A stretch of DNA of 64,000 nt, taken from the NCBI GenBank assembly GCA_023101725.1, contig JALJCO010007818.1, positions 481,529-545,528 on the forward strand. The letters are read 5' to 3'. Every line of letters begins with the position of its first letter. Positions within the stretch are counted from its first letter, which is position 1. The DNA is from Atherinomorus stipes (lineage: Eukaryota; Chordata; Actinopteri; Atheriniformes; Atherinidae). The translations under genes and the position numbers were made by a program. Under the pieces are notes generated by a model, which had not been told where the DNA came from, did not search any database, and was given only the letters and a program-made list of their open reading frames with translations. Shown here piece by piece: positions 55,694 to 64,000 of this stretch.

Positions 55694-57180
55694 ACAGCCT
55701 GTTGCAAGCAGAGTCTGTTTGCCATTGAGGCTATCATATGTTAGCATCATGGGCTCTTCAGACAGTAAATGTACATTTTCAGACAGGACAGCATTTAGAA
55801 AATGAATAAACTTGCGGGTAAATACAACGTTGTGGTTGTCTCCTTCAGTGTTGCTACATCCATTTGTTGGAAAAACCCCGACTTGAACTGACCCATATTC
55901 AGAATTGCTGGCAGACATTGTAGTGCGACTCTACGCCCAATGTATCAGCTGGGGGAGGAGGAGAAAGGGGAAGGCTGTTCGCTTGATGGCATGCTCTATT
56001 TGGAGGAAATGAATTACAGAGAAAGATATCCTATGTAGAATGATAGGCTACTCTCTGATTAGACCGTTTTTGAACAAAGAAACAAAGCCCATGAAAAGAG
56101 ACTTTGATACTTGGCATTATCAGTGCACAACAGATCATGTTGTACCCCTAAAACCACAGAAAAGTGAAATTTGTTGTCATAATCTCTTCAATGACTGGAG
56201 AGAGCACAGATGCAAAACAGAAGATGAGTTACAAAAAAGTCACTTGGACATTTTTGTCACCATTAAACCGTTATCAAGTCTAGAAAAAGGATTTAATCCG
56301 TATTTTATGTGCCGTCTGACTGTGCCCAAAATTTGGAACAGTTGTCAGTAACGAATGGTTGGAGGAAGTCGGCTGCACGATTGCAAAGTGCGGGACGGTT
56401 AGACGCAAACGGTGGGGCGGGGTGGCGTATAGGGAAAGGACTGGAAAGGACTGGAGTTATGCGGCGCTTTCTATTTGCATCTATTTGTGCCACAGCATGG
56501 TGGCGAGAGTTTCATGCTCAAAATGTTTCAGAAAACAACAATGAGACCTAGTTCTCAGACCCTTGCAGCAAGAATCCAGAATGTTCTAATCTATCTTGTT
56601 TGAGAAAGCCCATGAGACGTGTCCTTAGCCATCATAAATTTCACAGATTAATAGTCTCACATGTGTTTGACAGTGGTTCTCAAATTGCAGTAATTACGGT
56701 TTATCATTGAGAAATCACCTTGCATTTTGTTTTTCGCTCCATCATGATTCATTTTGTGATTACTGCATTTCACTTAAGTACTTTTTATATTATGTTTGAA
56801 GAAAGAAAGACAGACAATATTACTTGATTATATTTTATGTTGAAGGTACATTACATTAGCTATTTACACAGATATTTCCTATTTCACATTAAGTTATTAT
56901 TCTTGGAGATTTGAAGCTGCCACATTACTTTTTCGTATTATTTCTCAATATTTGCTCTGTTCTTTTAAAAAGCACCTTAAAAAGTTTTTTTTTTTTTTTT
57001 TTTACATAAAGCAAATCCATAATGCTGCTTTTTGTGTCTTTCATTTGAAGAAAAGGTTGATATTCAATTATTCCTTTTTAGTGTACTACATTTACATTTG
57101 TTAGTGATGATCGATAGACTAATCCATTGAGAAAATAATTGCTAGGCGCAGATCTACTATTGGCCTGAAGCCTGGGCTTA
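55694..57180. other. Intergenic, unassigned
   Basis: Two short frames (55691-55918 minus, 56040-56351 plus) have no recognisable domain. A T-run lies at 56986-57003. Possibly dispersed-repeat derived. Confidence 0.4.
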
Positions 57181-58044
57181 ATAGATGGGTTTCCCGTTTA
57201 CAAACATTGGCAGTTGCGCGCGCAACCAGGGGGCAAAAAGCCTGTGTTTTGTATTGGAGTCTACGGCCAAACACGCACTCATATCATTCATAAAAATTAA
57301 AGTAACCCAACGAAACAAACAGAGATCATTGTGTTTAAAATTATATTGAATAAATCTGTATTTTGATGACAAATTACAAAATACCGACGCTGCGTTGCTG
57401 TGTTATATTTCTATCACGATTATACTATAAACAGTATAAACTCAAACGCCATCTGATTTACGACCCCCGTACTTCGTACTAAATCTCCGGGATGCGTTGT
57501 TATGCCACGTGAACGTTCGTAAACGGCTCCACAATCAGTTTCTTCTTCCTTTTTAAGTTCGTGCCTAAGCAGCAGAGGATGGCTGTCACACACAATGTTT
57601 ACAGTTTATGTCATGCAGCCGATCGCGGCAGTGATGCTGCTATTACAGTCTTCCGACTAGAATACGGGAATAATTTCTGCCTCCGCCGTGGTTTAATCCT
57701 ACATGTGACCATGGTGAAAGACTAAATAAATCATAGTCTGAACCGGAATAAGTTATCTGGGAGGGTTTTCTGAAGATCAGTCACGCCTGCTGTCCTATTT
57801 TCACCATTTTCAACTGTTCACATGCATTAATGTTTTGATTTTTGCAACCGAACAAATACCAGGACTCAAACATTATATTTCCCCGACAATTTCACGTCAT
57901 ATCTTGACCTAATCTGCATTTAAAGTTGAGTTTTGTATGTAAAACACACGTCTTCTCATAGTTCAATAATGCTTTTCCTCTGTTTTATTGCCCCCCTGGT
58001 TGCGTGCGCATCCTATCTGTGACGTTGCTCAGAAACCCATCTAT
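57181..58044. mobile_element. TIR element (864 bp) with ATAGATGGGTTTC ends
   Basis: The left ATAGATGGGTTTCCCG and right (reverse-complemented) ATAGATGGGTTTCTGA ends match. Further in, GCAACCAGGGGGCAAAAAGC pairs with the inverted TTGCCCCCCTGGTTGC. No transposase frame. Confidence 0.7.
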
Positions 58045-58753
58045 AGGCGCTAGTGGGAAAGGGGCACAAGTGGTCCTTAGTAGTCCCTCTGACGGGGGAT
58101 CGAGAACTAGTGTTGCCCCATCTAGATTACTTCACGATTCAATTCCATTACAATTATGAGATCCACGATTTTTCGCTCATGGCGATTTATAATGTGTCGA
58201 TTTGATTTGATTATTGAGACAATAATAATCACGATTATTGCGATTTTTAATGCTTTTTTGCATCTAACATTTTTTTTTCTTCATTTGCAGCTACATTTGT
58301 AAATAAATTAGATTACTAATTCAAGGACACACGGTACTTCGGCTAAAGTTTTCCACTGCTGTTCCAACAACCAAGAAATGTGCACATCCTTCCAGATTTC
58401 CTTGATATTAATAAGAAAATAGCTCGAATTTCATCTGTCCTAATTAGACATGTACAGAAATGTCACCCTAAGCAATGGCGGTCTACTGACGGCGTTTGCC
58501 CTGATTATTCTATAAAAGCTTGTAGTTGAAGTGACTATGTAAACCACATTGTACAGTATATTAAAAACAAAGTTAGGAAAATAACAATGGTGGCTTTGCT
58601 TTTGAATTACGTTCAACTGACACAGACCCTTTAAGTACAGAACACTTCAAGGGACTTGAGGCAAGATTAAGAAACGAAACTCGCAACTGCCGCGACTGGT
58701 GCTTCAGGTAACTGCAGCCACGAGCCAAGCCGTCACGGGAGCGTGCACAAACT

Positions 58754-59152
58754 GAAGCTATAATGTTGTTTACTCACCTTTTTCTCCGTAGTTACACTTT
58801 TTAGTGTCTTTCAGTTGATCTGGATCGTTTGCTGACGGCAGAATAATCCACAACAATCGCTTACAGTGTTTGAATTTACCGCGACCGGCTTCGTCCTATA
58901 TCAAAACAGCGGATGTAGCGTCACGTGACGTCACGTCCGCATGGCAGAGCTGGAAAGCTATAATGTTGTTTACTGAGCTTTTTCTTCGTAGTTACACTTT
59001 TTAGTGTCTTTCAGTTGATCTGGATTGTTTTCTGACGGGCAGAAGAATCCATAACTATCACTTACAGTGTTTTAATTTAACGCGACCGTCTTTTTTCTGC
59101 ATCAAAACTGCGGATGTAGCGTCATTTGACGTCACGTCCGCAGGGCAGCGCG
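58754..59152. repeat. Two-copy tandem duplication, ~200-bp unit
   Basis: AAGCTATAATGTTGTTTACT starts both copies (about 58755 and 58957). Both carry GTAGTTACACTTTTTAGTGT, TCTTTCAGTTGATCTGGAT and GCGGATGTAGCGTCA. Each ends with TGACGTCACGTCCGC (58926-58940 and 59127-59141), which contains a TGACGTCA CRE-type palindrome. Confidence 0.88.
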
Positions 59153-59204
59153 GGAAATTCGGACACCGAATTGCAGCGCGTTTTGCAGCACACAGCCTGT
59201 TTAA

Positions 59205-59825
59205 AGGGACATTGTGTAATCGGGAGCAGATCCCTCGTACTTTTCATGCTGCGTTCGCGTGAAACCGGGCAGACCGACGACAGCCGCTGCATGTAAAGTT
59301 ATCACCGGCCTCTATGTGAAGATGTGGTCCGTCAGTTACAGTGACATCAGTCCACATCTGTTCGGTTGTCATGGCGATGCCGTATTGTTTTCCCTGACCC
59401 ATGTTTTACCGTCTTTCGCTCGGCTTTATTGATTAAAATGACATCTGGTTTGTTACCAACGGCCGTCTGCCCGACTGCACGTGAACGCAGCATCAGTGAG
59501 ACGCTAGCTTCTCCCCTCTGCAGCGCGGTGACTTTTCAAAGGCATTACCTCGAACTGAGCTGAAAACTCCGGTGTGTCCGGTGAGTTTCTGTGTTTTCCT
59601 ACCGTCACGCTTCTCCCGAACGCAAAAACATGGCGATACGACATGGCAGCCTCCACCGAGCCGACCCGCTCGATGTGTAAATTAATGATACGAACGGCAA
59701 ATTTAGAACTTAGAGGAGCACTTCAGTTTGTTGATGGGAGTGATTACTGATTAATGAAAAAACACTTTTGAACCAAATAATCAGTTTTTGTGAATAAAAC
59801 ACAGGAGAACTTACACAATATCCCT
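59205..59825. mobile_element. Nested TTAA-flanked MITE (621 bp)
   Basis: TTAA occurs at 59201-59204 and 59826-59829. The ends are AGGGACATTGTGTAATCG and, reverse-complemented, AGGGATATTGTGTAAGTT. No intact coding frame; GC-rich centre. Confidence 0.85.
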
Positions 59826-59961
59826 TTAAGGCAACGGAGAGAAACATGGGTGGAAACGTTATTTTTGGTATTTAGCGCTTCATCACCCATTAGTATGAAA
59901 AAAAGGGACATTCATGTTTGTTTTTTTTTAATCCCTTCCTCAAGTCCCTTTAACGACATAA

Positions 59962-60462
59962 TGACAAGATAACAGAGACCTAACTTGCACAAACAAATAG
60001 CCAACAACTATTTACCATCTTTTTAGCATTGTTGTAGATTTTTGGGACCTCGTTCGTTGCAAAACAGGTGCGATGCGGGTATTTGTAACATGGCTCCGCG
60101 GCTCGCAGTATTTTACGGAAAGCCTTGATGTTCGCCACTAAATGAGGCTGCAAATCAACCAACTGCTCCCCGGCGCTTTAAGTAGCAGCCCACTGCTCTC
60201 TGATACTCAGTACAGACAATTGGTGAAATGCAGAGCCCTAATTTCCCTTGGGGATCTTACCAGTATAACAAAAAATAAATAAATAAAAAATCCAAGCCAA
60301 TGAATCGTCCTATTGCATGCGTGATCTGACAGGCTTTCTCCAAATTCCTGGGAAGTTTAGTGATCGTATCAAAGACGGTCCTCTTGTGCTGGGACAGGCG
60401 GCGGTGCATTCTCCGTCTCGGGATGGAATCGCTTGAGGTGCTGTAGCATGTTCTTTGCATTA
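59962..60462 (-). pseudogene. hAT transposase fragments (ZBED-like)
   Basis: Two separated minus-strand frames. One (60460 inward) reads ITKLPRNLEKACQITHAIGR; the other (60162 inward) reads LQPHLVANIKAFRKILRAAE, then ATNEVPKIYNNAKKMVN. The order and motifs match the N-terminal half of hAT transposases. Stops and frameshifts break it. Confidence 0.55.
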
Positions 60463-60659
60463 CGAAGGTACTTTATTTTAATGTCTTGCCCGGAGTTTTT
60501 TTTTTTAGAGTTTTCCTAAAACCAAAACGACTTCCAAACGTGTGAGCCATACCCAGGTGGCAAAACTATTGCAGGCTCTTTAGCTGGAGCACTGAGCTGG
60601 GGTAGCCTCTTGTTGTGTGTCATTTGTTAAACTGTCCGGGCGGCGGCGGGGAGCGCGTC

Positions 60660-60975
60660 ATGGTTTCTTCTAAAGGAAAGGGGATGGAAAAAAAAAGAGA
60701 AAAGGAAAAAAAAAAAGGAAAAAAAGGGAAAAAAGGGAAAGAAAACGGGGAGGGGGTTCCCCCCCAAAGGGGGGGAATAGGAAAAATAAAAAAAAAAAAA
60801 AGCTATCGGGAGGAAACCAATAAATTTTTCTTTTTTTAACTCTCCTTTTTTCAAAAAGAAAGAGAATCGTGATCTTTCAACTGATTATTCGTTTTTTTTT
60901 TTTTTTCTTTCCTCTATAAGTATAAAAACGGAAATCCGAAAAAAAAAAATAAAAAAAAAATAAAAAAACAAAAAA

Positions 60976-61007
<32 letters not shown>

Positions 61008-61340
61008 AAGAAGAAAAAGAGAAAAATCAACCTTTCAAAAAAAATTATAATATGTACAAAAATAATATTAAATTATATACTTTTAAAGCGGTTTCACAAG
61101 CGTCAAAAATGGAAATTTTGGGGGGGGGGGGTGGTAAAGAGACCAAGGTTGTGTCCTTCGGATATAATGATAAACAAAGGGAGAGGGGGGGGGAAGGGGG
61201 GGGGGAGAGGGGGGCTCTCCTGAAGAAGGGAGGGGTTTATTTCTTATTTAGTATAGAATGCGGGTTGGTGATTCTCCAGTTTTATCTTTCACTCTCTTTT
61301 GGCTCTTTTTTGGCGGCCAGCCATTCCGCCGCCACTCGCC
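60660..61340. repeat. Homopolymer-rich purine sequence (possibly unreliable)
   Basis: Consecutive A and G runs (AAAAAAAAAGAGAAAAGG, GGGGGGGGGAAGGGG) with occasional T-runs. Open frames here encode only Lys/Glu/Gly-rich peptides. This could be true low complexity or low-quality consensus. Confidence 0.6.
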
Positions 61341-61660
61341 CCCCGCTCGCCCCTTTTTTAATGGTTTCGTTTTCCGTGGAAAAGCATCACAGCAAATTAA
61401 TCGATGCCAAATCATCACATGACCCATCCTGATGCATCGCCAGATCTATGAATTGCAAACAACACTATCGAGAACCATTGCCATGATGTGATTATGGGTT
61501 AAGGATCTATGAAGCTGTCTATCAACAACCTGAACGCTTAAAGAGATTCACCTAAAAGACAAATCAAAGCCAACCATTTACCTATGAGAAGAAAACAATT
61601 AGGTACCTTTTATTTACTGTACGCCCTGCTGCATGTTAATAATGTGCTTCAAGTGCTGTG

Positions 61661-61882
61661 GGGTATATGCACAGTTCCACTATTTCCTGAACTTAGTAGT
61701 GCTTCTCTGTTCCCTGTCTTTCATTATTGGACACACTGATTAATCCAGGTGTGCCTGATCTCAGTTACCACAATGACAATGGCCAGACACACCTGTATTA
61801 ATCATTTTGTCCAATAATGAAAGACAGGAAACAAAAGAGCACTACTAAGTTCAGGAAGTAGTGGGGGTTGTGTATATAGCCC
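61661..61882. mobile_element. Foldback element FB, copy 2 (222 bp)
   Basis: Same family as 34969-35178: TTCCTGAACTTAGTAGTGCT, CTGTCTTTCATTATTGGACA and the inverted arm TGAAAGACAGGAAACAAAAG, TTCAGGAAGTAGTGGGGGTT, ATATAGCCC. The arms are more diverged than in copy 1 and the centre is longer. Confidence 0.85.
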
Positions 61883-62550
61883 ATTGAGGAGCCACGTTGC
61901 TCGTTGCACATCTGAAAAACAGGCCAAGGTGAAGGAGGTTGAGGTTACATGGAGAAGAGGCAGCTCAACACTCCCCCTATGTATTCAGGGCAAAACATCA
62001 ATATTTTATTTAGAGTTCAAGAAAATGTTTCAGCTGCTGAGAAAAGAGCAGAATGGACCCTTAAAAGTCAAGTTGAAAGCTGAACTCTGACTCTACAGCT
62101 GATGTTTGAACTTATTCAACTATTTCTGCACCAAGACATCTGGTTTCTGCTCAAATTGTTCAAACAAGCAGTCACATAATGACCACTTCACATTATTGTG
62201 TTATATTTCAGTTTTTAATCAGTTACTTTAGTCAGTTTTTACCCCTCAGTGTGCTGACTAATGTCATTAAAGAAGAACTGAGCTTATGTTCAGTAACATG
62301 ACCAAGTGGTATCGGTCTGCTCAGACGTGTTCCTTCGAGCATCAGATCACAAGAGGTGGTCCAGGATACCTCTGTCCACATGTCTGTAATTCAACTTGGG
62401 ACACATTCTGGACCACCAAAGAGCAAACCCCACAAGTTTAATATTGATCAACAACCTGATTAAAGGATTAAAGTGTTTTACAGCTGCTCCCATCCACAAC
62501 AAAACTGCTGTATGCTATCAATGATGGCTCTTCCCATCATCGACACAGAC

Positions 62551-63044
62551 CTTTCACACTGGCCGGGCACAGCCATTGGGCCGATTTCCAAACCTTATTT
62601 TGAACTAGAAGGCGCATTCAGGCCACAAAAATTTTGGTTTGGTAGGACACCAAAAATAGTGGCTCCTTTTCACAAACTGCTGTGAGTGGGCAAAGTTGGG
62701 TTCATCCAAAAAGCCAGAGTCGTGTATTACCAAAAAAAAGAGAAATTAAAAAAAAAGCTGCTTCCTGTAGTCTATGCAAGCTCATGCTGACATCCCAGCA
62801 TCTTTTAAAATTCACTCAATATACTGATTACATTGGGAAGCTGATCTGTTATAATGGAGCCAGAGGAATTAACCACAAAGACCAAATCCCCAAGCTGGTG
62901 CTGTATATATTCACTTCCAAGTCGTGAGGTCTGTTGATTTTGGTTCTGGTTAAACTGGTGTGAACGTGAGCCGGTTTGCCAGAAAGCACTGAGGTTCCGA
63001 TACTGCAAAACGGAGCTGGGACCAGAACCCCATCAGTGTGAAAG
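62551..63044. mobile_element. Possible MITE with CTTTCACACTG ends
   Basis: CTTTCACACTG at 62551 is inverted as CAGTGTGAAAG ending at 63044. No clear target duplication and no coding capacity. Confidence 0.4.
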
Positions 63045-64000
63045 CACTAAAACGGGTCTGAATGGTGGCTGAGGAACATTCGTGAAATACCAGCTAGCAT
63101 CTGATGGATGAAGATCACTGCTAGACAGATGAAGTCATTAATGTGTGTGAAGAGGAGGATGCTGAGCTCTGGGCTGAGAGCTCCGCATTTACAGAGTATC
63201 AACTCTCACAAAGAGCCTCTGAAACAGGGAGCATCAGTTTATCCTGTCTGCAGGACAGCTGGCAGCTTGTTTATCTCCCTCCTGCTTTTATCTCCTCTAA
63301 CCGAGCCCTGTTGAGTCTGTCTACTGTCCACAGACCAGCCTAATTATGCTCATCAGATGCTGTGATCCTCCAAAGTTGAGACCCATGAGACTGTTGTCTT
63401 TCTCTGATTTCTGATCGTAACATTTACCTCAGGTCTCACAGTGCCTGTGGTCTACCACAACCTGTAGGTTACCGTGTCAATGCCTGTTCACTTTTGATGC
63501 ACACACACATCCTGCGTGATCACACACGCTGCCGTTATGGTTTTTTGTTTACTTTTTTCCACGAGGCATTGTGTTAATTTATTTATTTATGTAACTTTAT
63601 GCCTGTATTTATGTAACTTTAACCTGCATTGCGCAGGTTTAAAAGTTAAATCTATTATTTACTTTCCTCCACATGCTCTAACAACTGCCTGATGTGTAGA
63701 ATGAGTTGATCTTTCTTTACTGCAAGTGTCTCTAATACTGTTTCTGCATGCTTAATGCGAGTGCTTCAGGTATGAAGCCTCTAGGGGGCGCTTGTGGGGG
63801 AGATAGCTGCGCGTTCTCGTTCGTCTGGCTGTGCCGGAATCCGCCACCGCAGGTCCGTGCATGTTGAGACAACACTGACTGCTGCAAAAACATGGAGAGC
63901 AGGTGCCTCTCAAACCCCAACTCAGACTCCAGTAAGACAAGGAAGAAATGTTTTGTCTTGTGAGACGAAGAGAACCAAACTGGAGTCTGACCCATGTGCC
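63045..64000. other. Right end, no gene recognised
   Basis: Only short open frames without domains; a TTTATTTATTTATG stretch at about 63578-63592. No eif4g1 N-terminal exon was recognised here. Confidence 0.45.

Larger units (their letters stand above)
58650..59949. mobile_element. Outer TTAA-type element enclosing a second one
   Basis: The ends AGGGACTTGAGG (58650) and CCTCAAGTCCCT (59949) are inverted repeats. The right flank is TTAA (59950-59953); the left is TTCA (58646-58649), a one-base-decayed TTAA. It contains the tandem duplication and the nested element at 59205-59825. Confidence 0.6.
58105..60480 (-). mobile_element. hAT-like element relic (composite)
   Basis: Starts near TAGTGTTGCCCCATCTAGAT. 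Decayed ZBED/hAT-type transposase pieces are on the minus strand at about 59960-60460. The interior is invaded by TTAA elements. Outer boundaries are approximate. Confidence 0.4.

Noticed and set aside
56040..56351. 103-codon plus-strand open frame as a gene
   Set aside because: No recognisable domain, no splice partners and repeat-like surroundings; left as unassigned.
60615..60839. Lys/Glu/Gly-rich open frame as a peptide gene
   Set aside because: It is the translation of purine homopolymers in a low-complexity, possibly unreliable stretch.
1..64000. CRISPR array, operons or bacterial signals
   Set aside because: No regularly spaced direct repeats with unique spacers were seen; spliced genes and transposon types are vertebrate.

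Overview
This is a vertebrate nuclear window, almost certainly from a teleost fish. It has short GT-AG introns packed with cut-and-paste DNA transposons (Tc1, hAT, Harbinger-like and TTAA-flanked MITEs), a LINE 3' end with a GATG-type tail, and microsatellites. Nothing bacterial, no CRISPR array and no convincing tRNA or rRNA gene was seen.

Two protein-coding genes are recognisable, both on the minus strand and both partial. (1) An alkaline phosphatase occupies 15352 down to 1806. Four coding exons are visible (signal peptide, first metal-site LGDG motif, Arg/Lys-rich helix, catalytic-serine exon). The rest of the gene lies beyond the left edge. (2) eif4g1, the translation initiation scaffold eIF4GI, has 24 coding exons from 52633 down to the stop codon at 30526. 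Their phases join into one uninterrupted frame of 1507 residues plus stop, running from IRIRDPN through the eIF4E-binding motif, MIF4G, MA3 and W2 domains. The N-terminal exons (PABP-binding part) are not seen; they lie to the right of the window or are skipped by a short-isoform promoter near 53.3 kb. Sequence signatures throughout ([36 protein letters not shown]) fit eIF4G1 rather than eIF4G3.

Layout: 0-15.4 kb is the 5' part of the phosphatase gene. Its large first intron (5.1-15.3 kb) holds a 0.9-kb TIR element, a 2.7-kb hAT element with a C-rich cargo, and three further DNA elements. 15.4-29.8 kb is intergenic: Tc1 relics, a gypsy RNase H relic, and an interspersed repeat split by a solo LTR with a perfect 4-bp target duplication. 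29.8-53.5 kb is eif4g1, whose introns carry inverted MITE pairs and TTAA elements. 53.5-64 kb is upstream repeat-rich DNA with hAT relics, nested TTAA elements, a second copy of a foldback element, and homopolymer-rich sequence that may be poor-quality consensus.

The most notable patterns are a group of TTAA-flanked elements sharing AGG-type termini, the linkage of an alkaline phosphatase to eif4g1 (mirroring human ALPL-EIF4G3), and inverted MITE copies flanking two eif4g1 exons.
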